Shown one piece after another: positions 53,258 through 62,684 of a stretch of 64,000 bases of DNA. The DNA is taken from contig NZ_LECU01000004.1 in NCBI RefSeq assembly GCF_001027745.1, positions 310,001 through 374,000 on the forward strand, read 5' to 3'. The position numbers were made by a program, and so were the translations under genes. Source of the DNA: Pedobacter sp. BMA. Lineage in GTDB: Bacteria > Bacteroidota > Bacteroidia > Sphingobacteriales > Sphingobacteriaceae. The notes below the pieces were generated by a model. The model had not been told where the DNA came from. It did no database searches and saw only the letters and a program-made list of their open reading frames with translations. Within the stretch, counting starts at the first letter, position 1. Every line of letters begins with the position of its first letter.

Positions 53258-54517
53258 TTGATAAAGAAATATTATATCCTTATTTTTTGTTTGCTATGCT
53301 CGCTGGGTCTCCGTGCTTCATCTCTATTGATTTATATGGATGAGGATCAGAAGAATCACCTTAAAGCCTATGGCATTGCTTATTGGGCAATAGGTAAACA
53401 GGCAGAAGTAGATTGGCTGTTAAATTACCGGGGAGGTAGTTTTCTGGTTAAATATAATAAAATCGTTGAAGACGAATTGAAGATCAGGGGTGTTTCGTAT
53501 GAGGTAATGGCGGATGGAAAGGTGGTGAACCTGTTGAATGAGATCAGCGATCCATCGGTAAATATGGAGATGGTTAAACTCGAAAAGATTCCTAAGATTG
53601 CGGTTTACTCGCCAAAAAGTAAGTTGCCTTGGGATGATGCGGTAACACTTGTATTAACCTATGCGGAAATTCCTTATGATGTGATCTATGATGACGACAT
53701 TTTACAGGACAAATTAATAAAATATGATTGGTTGCATTTACACCATGAAGATTTTACGGGTCAATACGGTCGCTTTTGGGCGAATTTCAGGTATGCGACC
53801 TGGTATCAGGAAGATGTGAAAAACCAGGAGGCTTTGGCAAAGAAAATGGGCTATAAAAAGGTTTCGGAAATGAAACTTGCGGTGGCTAAACATATAAAAG
53901 AATATTGCGCTGGCGGGGGCTTTATGTTTGCTATGTGCTCAGGCACCGACAGTTTTGATATTGCATTAGCTGCAGAAGGTGTGGATATCTGTGCACAGAT
54001 GTTTGACGGTGACGCTGCAGACCCAAACGCGCAGTCTAAACTGGATTTTGGTAAAACACTGGCTTTTCAAAATTTTAAGCTGGATAATAATCCTATGAAT
54101 TATGAATTTTCAGATATTGATGTAACACAGTTCAGGAGCTTAAATCAAAGTAACGATTACTTTACACTGTTCGATTTTTCAGCGAAGTGGGACCTTGTTC
54201 CGACGATGCTTACACAAAACCACGACAAGGTGATTAAAGGCTTTATGGGACAAACCACTGCATTTAAAAAGAGCCTGGTTAAAACGAGTGTTACTGTATT
54301 AGGAGAAAATAAAGGTGCTGCCGAGGTGAGGTATCTGCATGGAGAGATTGGAAAAGGGCAGTTTACTTTTTACGGGGGCCATGATCCAGAGGATTATCAA
54401 CACGCAGTAGGCGATCCTCCAACGGATTTAAACCTGCATCCGAATTCTCCCGGCTACCGTTTAATTTTAAATAACGTATTGTTTCCAGCTGCCAAAAAGA
54501 AACCTCAAAAGACTTAG
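53258..54517 (+). CDS. conserved secreted Bacteroidota protein (often labelled asparagine synthetase B), amidotransferase-like core
   Basis: The product is 419 residues. The likely start is TTG at 53258, which gives a signal peptide (IKKYYILIFCLLCSLGLRA); the first ATG (MDEDQKNH) would remove it. MDEDQKNHLKAYGIAYW opens the mature protein. The middle has PKIAVYSPKSKLPWDDAVT, YDWLHLHHEDFTGQYGRFW and GGGFMFAMCSGTDSFDIAL (Cys227), and near the C-terminus GKGQFTFYGGHDPEDYQHAVG. The Cys227 turn and the later GGHDPE resemble the nucleophile elbow and His-Glu of class I glutamine amidotransferase or ThuA-like folds. I recall this family carrying the name asparagine synthetase B, but I see no N-terminal Cys nucleophile and no ATP-pyrophosphatase SGGxDS loop. 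True function unknown. Confidence 0.8.
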   Translation: MIKKYYILIFCLLCSLGLRASSLLIYMDEDQKNHLKAYGIAYWAIGKQAEVDWLLNYRGGSFLVKYNKIVEDELKIRGVSYEVMADGKVVNLLNEISDPSVNMEMVKLEKIPKIAVYSPKSKLPWDDAVTLVLTYAEIPYDVIYDDDILQDKLIKYDWLHLHHEDFTGQYGRFWANFRYATWYQEDVKNQEALAKKMGYKKVSEMKLAVAKHIKEYCAGGGFMFAMCSGTDSFDIALAAEGVDICAQMFDGDAADPNAQSKLDFGKTLAFQNFKLDNNPMNYEFSDIDVTQFRSLNQSNDYFTLFDFSAKWDLVPTMLTQNHDKVIKGFMGQTTAFKKSLVKTSVTVLGENKGAAEVRYLHGEIGKGQFTFYGGHDPEDYQHAVGDPPTDLNLHPNSPGYRLILNNVLFPAAKKKPQKT

Positions 54518-54762
54518 TGTTTGATTTTTCGTGTAGCATTCCTAATAACTATACAATAAAAATTCTTTTTCTGGTAATGATAAGGGAATGGTTAAAAAAT
54601 GTTAAAGCATTAAAAACCATACTGGAAATCAACAGCTTAAACACTTTAATTGTAACACACATGATACTTTGGCACAGCTTTTGGATATAGGCCTTGTAAT
54701 TAACAATCAGGCATGAAGTCTGAAATTTAAAAACAAGATTCTTTACCTAAGAGAAAAATATT

Positions 54763-55500
54763 ATGAAAAAGTTATTATTAAGTGCGTCAGTTATTTTATT
54801 AGCAACAGGTGCTTTTGCACAAAATACCATGTCGGGTTCTGATGCAAGATTTGGGATTAAAGCAGGGGTAAACTTAGCGAGATTCCATGCATCGGATTTT
54901 GATGGAAGCTCTGCTTTCAATGATAACGTGAAAGATAACGTTGGTTTTAACGTGACTGCGTTTGCTGATTTCGGTGTAGGAAATAATTTCTTTATCCAAC
55001 CTGGAGTATCATTGCAGAATAAGGGTGCAAAGTTTGAGAGCACTAATGCTTTAACAGTTGGTAATACTACCACAACAGTTGTATCTGCAAATAAGACTAG
55101 TTTAATGACTATTGAAGTGCCTGTTAATGCAGTGTTCAGAATTCCTACAGGTGATGCTGGTGCAGTTCAAATTTCTGCAGGACCATATGTTGGGTTTAAT
55201 GTGTCGGGTAAAAATAAGTTAGAATCTACTACTACCGTTCGTAATAATACGAACAATACATCTGCGGTAACAAATTCATCGAGTGAGGATGATTTATCAT
55301 TTGGTACAGGAACAGATAAAAATTACAGTGGTACAGAATTTGGTGCTAATTTTGGTTTAGCTTACCGCACAACATCAGGTTTTTTAGTTGGCGCAAATTA
55401 TGGATTAGGCTTATCTAACTTAGTTCCTAAAGACTCAAGATCGGGAGATGGTAAATTAACAAACCGCGTATTAGGATTTACAGTTGGATATTCTTTCTAG
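54763..55500 (+). CDS. outer-membrane beta-barrel protein (PorT/OMP_b-brl type)
   Basis: The product is 245 residues with a signal peptide (KKLLLSASVILLATGAFAQ, cut near 20). The mature part alternates polar and aromatic residues in strands typical of an 8-stranded barrel: FGIKAGVNLARF (about 30-41), GVGNNFFIQPGVSLQNKGAKF, AGPYVGFNVSG, GTEFGANFGLAYRTTSGFLVGANYGLG, and the terminal VLGFTVGYSF with the final aromatic residue. It is monocistronic with a very strong terminator. The function is unknown, possibly structural. Confidence 0.88.
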   Translation: MKKLLLSASVILLATGAFAQNTMSGSDARFGIKAGVNLARFHASDFDGSSAFNDNVKDNVGFNVTAFADFGVGNNFFIQPGVSLQNKGAKFESTNALTVGNTTTTVVSANKTSLMTIEVPVNAVFRIPTGDAGAVQISAGPYVGFNVSGKNKLESTTTVRNNTNNTSAVTNSSSEDDLSFGTGTDKNYSGTEFGANFGLAYRTTSGFLVGANYGLGLSNLVPKDSRSGDGKLTNRVLGFTVGYSF

Positions 55501-55520
55501 TCCTGTCCTGACATTAAAAA

Positions 55521-55558
55521 GCGCCGTTTTGATTCGATCAAAACGGCGCTTTTTTTTT
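55521..55558. terminator. strong bidirectional terminator
   Basis: GCGCCGTTTTGAT-tcg-ATCAAAACGGCGC (13-bp perfect stem) is preceded by five A residues and followed by nine T residues. It sits between the stops of the beta-barrel gene (55500) and the porin gene (55565) and serves both. Confidence 0.95.
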
Positions 55559-55564
55559 GAGGTA

Positions 55565-57568
55565 TTAGTCGTAAAAGTTCCATGTTACACCAAATTTCAG
55601 GAGTGCATCCTGCATTGGATAACGGTTGACGGTGTAGTATCCCTTTTGAAAAAGTCCCTGGTTAATAAAATCATATTTCACAAAAATATTTGCCCGTTTT
55701 AAGTTCGCCTTGAAGAAAACATCGACAATAGGCTTGGAGCTTAGTACTGTAGCATTATTGGTATCGATATAAAATTGTGATGTCGCCGGTGAATAATAAT
55801 AGTTGGCATATTCCGAGTTGTACCTTACATCAAATCCAAAGTTGGCTTTGAGGACTTTAAAAAAGGTATTTTCGAAGTATAAACTATTGTAGGTATAAAA
55901 TTCGGGAGTTCTTAGGACCTCATTGTCCGTTTTCTGATAAGCGATGTAATTTTCCAATCCAAACCGCCCGAAGCGCCATTTTTTTTGCAGATCAATTCTG
56001 ATCAGGCTAATATCTGTACCTTCTTGTTTTGGCAAAATCGAGTTGTAGCCAGCAGAATTGTCTAATGCAAAATAGAGGTAATTACTGGTTAAGAAATATT
56101 TCGCCCCTGCATTAAGTCCGATCCTGTCATTTACATAATTGAAAGAAAGGTTGCTTACTTTAGTATTTTTAAAATCCTGGTAATTCCATTGATAATGATT
56201 GCCATGGTAATAGTTATAGATGGCAGCGGGTGATTGATTTTGGGTATAGGCGCCTAATTCAATCCGACCAATTGCTTTGCTCAATAAGATTTTTGATTTA
56301 GCCTCATACAGGTAATCTCCTGCATTTTCTCCCTGTAAAATCTGTTGCAAATTCAGATTGAAATCAACATTGCTACTGAATCTATAGCCGGCATTCCCCA
56401 GGATGGTTACATTTTGATAAACGAAGCTACTTTGTTCATAATTGTTTCCATCAGATTTAATTCCCATAAACTGATGCTTAAAATATTCGTGCCTGATCCC
56501 TGCATCAATTTTTAATTCGTTCTTAATTACTGCAGAATTTTTAGATCGGAGGAAGAAGCTATAAATGAATTCATTTTTTAAATGCTGAACATGGGTGGAA
56601 TCGTTGGTGTAGGTATTGCTGTTTATTCCCGGGGGCAACACGTGACTGGTATCTGCATCGGTTTTGTAGAAATCGTAACTATCGTTATTGTATTCTAAAG
56701 TATAAGTTATTTTATTTGTTGGCAAAGCACTGCTCATTTGGCTGGATGTGCTATCAATTCTGCCTACATAATACGTTTGTTTTAGGAATAATGTATTTTT
56801 TCTATACAGGTTTCTTGCATCTGACAATCTAACCGGTTCTGCATCTCTGCTGATTTTGGTGTAGTCATCATTAAAGATGTTCGTTTTTTGTGTAGATCCG
56901 TTTTCATATCCTCTCATGGTATTGAAGATAGCTGATGCCCACATGTTATAGCGTTTATTAGGCGATTGATACCAGGAGAACACTGCTACATTTAGGTTGT
57001 CGCCCCTTTGCCGGGAATAAAATCCACGGGAATCAGCGCGATTGAAGTTTAACCCGACATTCCAATTCTTCTTTATATTCTGCGTATGGATGGCTCTAAA
57101 TAGTTGCTCCTTTTGTCCTGCACTTATAAAATACAGACTTGTAAACGGCGTACGCGCCTGATAGTAGATGATATCTTCTGGAGTTAGTGCATAATAATCG
57201 AATGAATGAAATCCAACGTCGAAACCTATCCGTTTACTTGGCTCATACAAGAGTGGCCTTGCCGCAAGGCCCATATTTCCATTGTTTATGGTTGGATGGA
57301 GTGGCTGTAGTAGCGGACTATAATTTTGAATATTTACCGTTGAGGTGTCAAGGGGAAGTAATACTATGCTGTCTTTGCTAAGGGAGAGTTTAGTAAAACG
57401 AATGTATTTTGCTGTAAATACCACAGAGTCTTTTCCTCCGTCTAATTTTTTGCGGACAGAGTCTAGCTCTTTGTTCGTTCCTACATCAGTTTTTAAATCC
57501 TGGGCAAAAGTTTTCTGTATACCTGAAAGTAAGAGGATTATAAATAAGATTTGAAAACACTTACCCAT
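55565..57568 (-). CDS. putative porin (PF14121-type outer-membrane protein)
   Basis: The product is 667 residues from the ATG at 57568, one base after the punA stop; a TTG 5 codons upstream is less likely. The signal peptide is about 1-24 (FQILFIILLLSGIQKTFAQ). The rest is rich in beta strands with aromatic girdles (GFDVGFHSFDYYALTPEDIIYYQ, NIKKNWNVGLNFNRADSRGF, LKFGVTWNFYD ending on an aromatic region). The length and pattern match the Bacteroidota putative porin family. It is the last gene of the lpxK-punA-porin operon and may admit nutrients such as nucleosides, which is an inference from punA. Confidence 0.85.
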   Translation of the reverse strand: MGKCFQILFIILLLSGIQKTFAQDLKTDVGTNKELDSVRKKLDGGKDSVVFTAKYIRFTKLSLSKDSIVLLPLDTSTVNIQNYSPLLQPLHPTINNGNMGLAARPLLYEPSKRIGFDVGFHSFDYYALTPEDIIYYQARTPFTSLYFISAGQKEQLFRAIHTQNIKKNWNVGLNFNRADSRGFYSRQRGDNLNVAVFSWYQSPNKRYNMWASAIFNTMRGYENGSTQKTNIFNDDYTKISRDAEPVRLSDARNLYRKNTLFLKQTYYVGRIDSTSSQMSSALPTNKITYTLEYNNDSYDFYKTDADTSHVLPPGINSNTYTNDSTHVQHLKNEFIYSFFLRSKNSAVIKNELKIDAGIRHEYFKHQFMGIKSDGNNYEQSSFVYQNVTILGNAGYRFSSNVDFNLNLQQILQGENAGDYLYEAKSKILLSKAIGRIELGAYTQNQSPAAIYNYYHGNHYQWNYQDFKNTKVSNLSFNYVNDRIGLNAGAKYFLTSNYLYFALDNSAGYNSILPKQEGTDISLIRIDLQKKWRFGRFGLENYIAYQKTDNEVLRTPEFYTYNSLYFENTFFKVLKANFGFDVRYNSEYANYYYSPATSQFYIDTNNATVLSSKPIVDVFFKANLKRANIFVKYDFINQGLFQKGYYTVNRYPMQDALLKFGVTWNFYD

Positions 57569-57569
57569 T

Positions 57570-58385
57570 TTACAATTCGGCAATTAGGCGGGTTAAAATT
57601 TCAGTCATTTTAGGTTCTGCCCTTGCTGCTGCTTCTAAAATTTCTTCCAGGTTAAATGGTTGCAAATCTTCGGGAAAACCTTCATCGGTTAATACAGAAA
57701 TTGCAAATACCGGAAGGCCTGCATGGTTGGCTACGATTACTTCAGGAACTGTACTCATGCCTACAGCATCTGCGCCTATCAAACGCAAATACTTATATTC
57801 TGCCTTTGTTTCTAAATTAGGACCAGATACCGCAACGTAAACGCCCTTGTGACATTTCACATCAACACTTTTAGCAATCTCCAGTGCTTTAGAAATGATA
57901 TCACGTTTGTAAGGCTGACTCATGTCCGGAAAACGTGGGCCAAGTTCACTTTCAATTAAGCCTCTCAAGGGGTTATCGGGCTGAAGATTGATGTGATCTT
58001 CTATAATCATTAAATCGCCTTTTTTAAATTCGTGATTTAATGAGCCTGCAGCATTGGAAACAATCAGATTTTCAATTCCTAATCCCTTCATTACCCTAAC
58101 CGGAAAGGTTATTTGCTGCATACTATAGCCTTCGTAATAATGGAGGCGACCCTGCATGGCCACAATCTTTTTTCCATTTAAGGTGCCAAAAATCAACTTA
58201 CCGCTATGAAATTCCAGTGTTGAGATTGGAAAATTGGGAATATTTGAATACATCAACTGATGCTCTACTTCAATTTCTTTTACCAAGCCACCCAAGCCGG
58301 TGCCCAGGATGATACCTATTTCTGGTTTGAAGTTTTCGGTTTTACGTTTAATATATTCAACTGTTTCTTCTATTGCTCTTAACAT
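57570..58385 (-). CDS. purine-nucleoside phosphorylase
   Basis: The product is 271 residues. It splits purine nucleosides with phosphate into base and ribose 1-phosphate. The trimeric PNP (type II) motifs are GIILGTGLGGLVKEIE (about 23-38, phosphate), FHSGKLIFGTL, QGRLHYYEGYSMQQITFPVRVM (about 78-100), SNAAGSLN (about 110-117) and ADAVGMSTVPEVIVANHAGL (about 205-224) with the base-binding residues. Its start overlaps the lpxK 3' end by 29 bases, so translation is coupled. The porin gene follows after one base. Confidence 0.95.
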   Translation of the reverse strand: MLRAIEETVEYIKRKTENFKPEIGIILGTGLGGLVKEIEVEHQLMYSNIPNFPISTLEFHSGKLIFGTLNGKKIVAMQGRLHYYEGYSMQQITFPVRVMKGLGIENLIVSNAAGSLNHEFKKGDLMIIEDHINLQPDNPLRGLIESELGPRFPDMSQPYKRDIISKALEIAKSVDVKCHKGVYVAVSGPNLETKAEYKYLRLIGADAVGMSTVPEVIVANHAGLPVFAISVLTDEGFPEDLQPFNLEEILEAAARAEPKMTEILTRLIAEL

Positions 58386-59421
58386 AGTTTAAAATAAGTT
58401 CATCAAAGGTAATCTTATCTTCTTCAAATAATTCAACCTCGATGGGTAAAAAATATACGGGTAAATTTACCAGTAAATCTTTAAATCCCGCAGCTTTTAA
58501 ACGCTTACTATCCTTTTCTGTTGTGATGATGATTTTTTCTTTTTTGATACCCGATTCAAATGCTTTTTTAAACCGCTTTATGTCTTCAGATTTAAATGCA
58601 TAATGATCAGGAAATTCTTCATGATGAATGGTTTCGGAATACTTTTGAAGTTCTTCGATAAGTGGCGCAGGATTGGCAATTCCGGTTAACAGAAAAATTT
58701 CATAGTCCTTGATTGTATCGAGTGGGAGACTCTCCTCTTCGTTATATAGGTGCTGCAAATCGGCATATTTCAGGTAGGAATGTAATACCTTTTGTGTATT
58801 GTTGGGTTGCAATTCATTTATTGATGCCTGTTGGGCAACATGTAATAATGGAACCGGGGATTTGGTTACCAGTAATACATCGGCTCTTTTCCTTGAAGAG
58901 AAGACATCTCTTAAATTTCCTGCAGGAAGTAAAAACTGTAGCGTACCCAGTTTCCTGAATTCAAAAAGTAAAATATTTAACCCAGCCCGAACTGCGCGAT
59001 GCTGAAATGCATCGTCCAGAATAACCAAATCATGGTTTTCTTTTAACCTTTCAATGCCTGCTACCCTGTCTTCGCAAACAGCGACGGTAACATTATCGAA
59101 CTTCTGGTAGTATTGCAGAGGCTCATCGCCAATCGTCAGGGCGGTTGCATTGTGATCTGCAAGAACAAATCCCTTTGTCGTACGACCATATCCCCTGCTT
59201 AGAATTGCAATTTTATAACTGGCAAGAAGCCTGACCAGGTATTCTGTTGTTGGTGTTTTTCCTGATCCGCCAACAGCCAGGTTGCCGACACATATTACAG
59301 GTAAATCGAATTTAACTGAACGCATCAGGCCCCAATCGTAAAGCTTTTTACGAAGGGTAATGGCCAGGCCGTAAATTAACGAGAAAGGAAGTAATAAAAG
59401 GCGTAAATAATTAAGGAACAT
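58357..59421 (-). CDS. lpxK: tetraacyldisaccharide 4'-kinase
   Basis: The product is 354 residues. It phosphorylates the 4' position of the lipid A disaccharide at the inner membrane. The N-terminal amphipathic and hydrophobic region MFLNYLRLLLLPFSLIYGLAI anchors it. The Walker A is GNLAVGGSGKTPTTEYLVRLL (about 46-66), then ILSRGYGRTTKGF (about 73-85), GDEPLQYYQKF and the catalytic region VILDDAFQHRAV (about 129-140). It is the first gene of an operon with punA and the porin gene. The minus-strand TACTTTTG (59442-59435) is an exact -7 match just upstream. Confidence 0.96.
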   Translation of the reverse strand: MFLNYLRLLLLPFSLIYGLAITLRKKLYDWGLMRSVKFDLPVICVGNLAVGGSGKTPTTEYLVRLLASYKIAILSRGYGRTTKGFVLADHNATALTIGDEPLQYYQKFDNVTVAVCEDRVAGIERLKENHDLVILDDAFQHRAVRAGLNILLFEFRKLGTLQFLLPAGNLRDVFSSRKRADVLLVTKSPVPLLHVAQQASINELQPNNTQKVLHSYLKYADLQHLYNEEESLPLDTIKDYEIFLLTGIANPAPLIEELQKYSETIHHEEFPDHYAFKSEDIKRFKKAFESGIKKEKIIITTEKDSKRLKAAGFKDLLVNLPVYFLPIEVELFEEDKITFDELILNYVKSNRRNS

Positions 59422-59434
59422 AATTCGTTGTTTT

Positions 59435-59442
59435 CAAAAGTA
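59435..59442 (-). promoter_or_regulatory. -7 element of the lpxK-punA-porin operon
   Basis: Minus-strand TACTTTTG, an exact TANNTTTG match, 13 bases before the lpxK ATG. No TTG is seen 17-23 bases upstream. Confidence 0.45.
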
Positions 59443-59617
59443 CAGATTATTTAAAATAAAAGCATTGCCCAGTGGGATGCCCTATAAAGCAACCCTCATC
59501 CAATAGGAAATGTTTGTCTGATTATCTCAAGATTTTGAAGTGGAGTAGTTTTTTAATTAAGTGGGTTAATCAAAGGAAGTTTTTTGGTATAATTGCTGAT
59601 TAACAAAACTCTATCTT

Positions 59618-60757
59618 ATGTCTCCTAACAAGCGTTTAATAGTTGGCCAGGGCCAGATAAGCGGCTACATATCCATTTTTTTAGCTGTTTTAGCATTACT
59701 TGGGATTTTGTGTTTCCATTATCCGGAAAAGTTGACCACACCTGAATTCCGGGAGGTTTATACCAAAGAGAGTATGGAAGCGCTTATGCTTGGCGGAGTG
59801 ATTGCTTCATTTTTCTTCGCTGCATTGAGTATTATTCTTAGCAAAAAACTAAAATGGGGATGGCCTGGTTTTGCACTGGCAGCACTTGCTGTTGTTTTAG
59901 GCGCATTGAGTGTAGAAGGCAGGGATGTTGCAAAATCTTCCTGGCATTTTGGTTTGGACTGGATGATTTTGGACTTACTGTTAATGGTAGCGATTTTTGT
60001 ACCGCTTGAACTATTTTTCCCGAAAAATGATAGTCAGACTAAATTCCATGAAGAGTGGCGAACCGATTTAACCTATTTTGTAATCAGCCATTTATTTATT
60101 CAGTTTTTTGGAATTATTACCCAAAAGCCGGCCGTTTTATTTTTTGGCTGGATGGGACTCGATAAGCTTCATACATGGGTACAGGGGTTACCATTTATTG
60201 TTGCTTTGTTTTTAGCTTTTTTTACGACAGATTTATTTCAATATTGGGCGCACCGGTTTTTTCATACCCGCGTTTCGCTATGGCGCTTTCACTCCATCCA
60301 TCATTCTACACAAAATATGGACTGGCTGGCGGGCAGCCGAACGCATTTTATCGACATCTTTTTTACGCGTGCAATGACCTTCATTCCATTGTATATTCTG
60401 GGTTTTTCTTCAACGGTATTTAACGTTTACATCATATTCATTGCGATCCATGCTGTATTAATCCATGCCAATACCCGAATCAATTTTGGTTTTCTGAAAT
60501 ATATTTTCACTACTCCACAGTACCATCATTGGCATCATTGCGAGGATCCTAAATATTATGGACATAATTTCGCATCGATCTTTCCTTTTATAGACATGAT
60601 GTTCGGCACGTACTATCTGCCCGGCAAAGAGTGGCCTGCAGGAACCGGAGTACATGAGGCGGAATATCCAAAAGGCTTTGTTAAACAAACGATATATCCG
60701 TTTACGAAAAGCCCCTTTGATACGAATTTAAATATGGAAGAACGCAGTGACAGGTAA
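59618..60757 (+). CDS. sterol desaturase / fatty acid hydroxylase family membrane protein
   Basis: The product is 379 residues with several membrane helices (about 15-35, 55-75, 82-100, 115-135, 180-205, 250-290). The di-iron histidine motifs are HRFFH (about 212-216), HSIHH (about 225-229) and HHWHH (about 306-310), with GHNFASIFPFIDMMFGTYY after them. Such enzymes hydroxylate or desaturate lipids using oxygen; the substrate here could be a fatty acid, carotenoid or sphingolipid, which is not resolvable. It is a single gene with pruA 89 bases downstream on the same strand. Confidence 0.9.
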   Translation: MSPNKRLIVGQGQISGYISIFLAVLALLGILCFHYPEKLTTPEFREVYTKESMEALMLGGVIASFFFAALSIILSKKLKWGWPGFALAALAVVLGALSVEGRDVAKSSWHFGLDWMILDLLLMVAIFVPLELFFPKNDSQTKFHEEWRTDLTYFVISHLFIQFFGIITQKPAVLFFGWMGLDKLHTWVQGLPFIVALFLAFFTTDLFQYWAHRFFHTRVSLWRFHSIHHSTQNMDWLAGSRTHFIDIFFTRAMTFIPLYILGFSSTVFNVYIIFIAIHAVLIHANTRINFGFLKYIFTTPQYHHWHHCEDPKYYGHNFASIFPFIDMMFGTYYLPGKEWPAGTGVHEAEYPKGFVKQTIYPFTKSPFDTNLNMEERSDR

Positions 60758-60796
60758 CACAAACGTTTGCTTTATTTTCTTTACAGAATAATAGAA

Positions 60797-60824
60797 TTGC
60801 ATCTGTTAAAAAGCCCTATCTTTG
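60797..60824 (+). promoter_or_regulatory. promoter of pruA
   Basis: TTG (60797-60799), 17-base spacer and TATCTTTG (60817-60824) match the Bacteroidota promoter form exactly. The ATG at 60847 is 22 bases downstream. So pruA has its own promoter apart from the hydroxylase gene. Confidence 0.72.
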
Positions 60825-60846
60825 TGCAACTCATAAAAAATACACT

Positions 60847-62481
60847 ATGCTTAAAGGATTTTTTAACGTACCCACTCCGGTAAACGAACCTATATTAAAC
60901 TACGGCCCTGGCAGTAAAGAACGTGCCCTTTTGAAAGAGGCACTTGCTGAAGCCCGTTCACACCAGCAAGACATTCCGATGTATATTGGTGGCAAACCTG
61001 TACATACAGCCAAAAAAGGTAAGGTTGTTCCTCCACATGATCATCAACACATTCTTGCCCAGTTTAGCATTGGGGATAAAACTCATATTACCCAGGCAAT
61101 TGATGCGGCTTTAGCGGCAAAAGAAGATTGGGAAAACCTGGCATGGGAACACAGAGCGGCGATCTTTTTAAAAGCTGCTGATTTAATTGCCGGAAAATAC
61201 CGTTATAAATTAAATGCAGCAACTATGCTGGGTCAAAGCAAAAATGCTTACCAGGCAGAGATTGATGCAGCTTGTGAGCTGATTGACTTTCTACGTTTCA
61301 ACGTAAGTTATATGTCTGAAATTTACAAGCAACAGCCGCCAGTATCTCCTCGTGGCAGCTGGAACCGTGTTGAGCAACGCCCGTTAGAAGGTTTTGTTTT
61401 CGCTTTAACGCCGTTCAACTTTACAGCTATTGCAGCTAACTTACCGGCGTCTGCAGCTATGATGGGTAATGTTGTGGTTTGGAAGCCTGCTGATACGCAG
61501 GTTTACGCAGCCAATCTTTTAATGGAAATTTTCCGCGAGGCTGGTTTACCAGATGGTGTAGTCAACTTAGTTTACGCAGATGGCCCTGAAACAGGTGAAG
61601 TGATTTTCAATCACCCTGATTTTGCAGGCATTCACTTTACAGGGTCCACTAAAGTATTCCAGGAAATCTGGAAAACGATTGGAACAAATATCCATAAGTA
61701 CAGATCTTACCCACGTATTGTTGGCGAAACAGGTGGTAAAGATTTTATCCTTGTTCACCCTTCGGCACAAACTGACATTGCAAGCACGGCAATTGTACGC
61801 GGCGCTTTCGAATATCAGGGACAGAAATGTTCTGCTGCCAGTCGTGTGTATATAGCAGAAAGTTTATGGCCTGAAATTAAATCGCAAATGCTGCGTGATA
61901 TCGCTTCATTTAAAATGGGCGGTACTGAAGACTTCACCAATTTTATTAATGCGGTTATCGACGAGCGTTCATTCGATAAACTGGCGAAATACATTGACCA
62001 GGCTAAGCAGGACAAAGGTGTTGAAATAATTGCCGGTGGTAATTATGATAAGAGCAAAGGTTATTTTATTGAGCCAACTGTTTTAGTGGTTGAGGATCCG
62101 AAATACACTACAATGTGTGAAGAACTATTCGGACCTGTTTTAACGGTTTATGTTTATGCTGATAAAGACTTCGATTCTATTCTAGAAGTAATTGATACCA
62201 CATCTCCATATGCTTTGACTGGTGCTTTCATTGCACAAGATCGTTATGCGATTGAAAAGGCCAGCCATGCTTTGCGTAACTCTGCAGGTAATTTTTACAT
62301 CAATGATAAATGTACCGGTGCAGTGGTGGGACAGCAACCATTTGGTGGTGCCAGAGGTTCTGGTACAAATGACAAAGCAGGTTCGATGATTAATCTGCTA
62401 CGTTGGGTTTCTCCACGTACGATTAAAGAGGTTTTCGAGTCTCCAACCGATTATCGTTATCCGTTTTTAGCAGAAGATTAA
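60847..62481 (+). CDS. pruA: L-glutamate gamma-semialdehyde dehydrogenase
   Basis: The product is 544 residues. It oxidises glutamate gamma-semialdehyde (P5C) to glutamate with NAD+, the second step of proline breakdown. The start MLKGFFNVPTPVNEPILNYGPGS is typical of the stand-alone Bacteroidota and eukaryotic P5CDH form. The aldehyde dehydrogenase motifs are FALTPFNFTAIAANLP, HFTGSTKVFQ, VGETGGKDFILVH (catalytic Glu, about 294) and EYQGQKCSAASRVYI (catalytic Cys, about 328). The C-terminal QQPFGGARGSGTNDKAGSM is also present. No proline dehydrogenase gene adjoins it. It ends at a strong terminator. Confidence 0.96.
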   Translation: MLKGFFNVPTPVNEPILNYGPGSKERALLKEALAEARSHQQDIPMYIGGKPVHTAKKGKVVPPHDHQHILAQFSIGDKTHITQAIDAALAAKEDWENLAWEHRAAIFLKAADLIAGKYRYKLNAATMLGQSKNAYQAEIDAACELIDFLRFNVSYMSEIYKQQPPVSPRGSWNRVEQRPLEGFVFALTPFNFTAIAANLPASAAMMGNVVVWKPADTQVYAANLLMEIFREAGLPDGVVNLVYADGPETGEVIFNHPDFAGIHFTGSTKVFQEIWKTIGTNIHKYRSYPRIVGETGGKDFILVHPSAQTDIASTAIVRGAFEYQGQKCSAASRVYIAESLWPEIKSQMLRDIASFKMGGTEDFTNFINAVIDERSFDKLAKYIDQAKQDKGVEIIAGGNYDKSKGYFIEPTVLVVEDPKYTTMCEELFGPVLTVYVYADKDFDSILEVIDTTSPYALTGAFIAQDRYAIEKASHALRNSAGNFYINDKCTGAVVGQQPFGGARGSGTNDKAGSMINLLRWVSPRTIKEVFESPTDYRYPFLAED

Positions 62482-62531
62482 TTACAAATATTCTGAACAG
62501 GATACCATAAATTATCTTATTATTTATATCT

Positions 62532-62560
62532 AAAACCCTTGAGCAATCGAGGGTTTTTCT
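62532..62560 (+). terminator. intrinsic terminator of pruA
   Basis: AAAACCCTTGA-gcaa-TCGAGGGTTTT is an 11-bp stem (one T-G pair) closed by a GCAA tetraloop and followed by T-rich sequence, 51 bases past the stop codon. Confidence 0.9.
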
Positions 62561-62684
62561 TTTTCTAAAAGATTATCGCAATGACAACACATGCACATTG
62601 CGGTGGATTTTTATTTAGTATCGGATCATTCTCATCAAACTATCACAGGTTTCTGCTGTTCTAAATAGATCAAAGCAAGACATT

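Noticed and set aside
53258..54517. Asparagine synthetase B as a functional call
   Set aside because: Catalytic features of that enzyme are not visible; kept only as a family label.
60760..60769. CAAACGTTTG palindrome upstream of pruA as a further LacI operator
   Set aside because: Shares the AAACGTTT core, but the outer bases differ from all locus sites, it is alone, and pruA has no link with the glycan locus.
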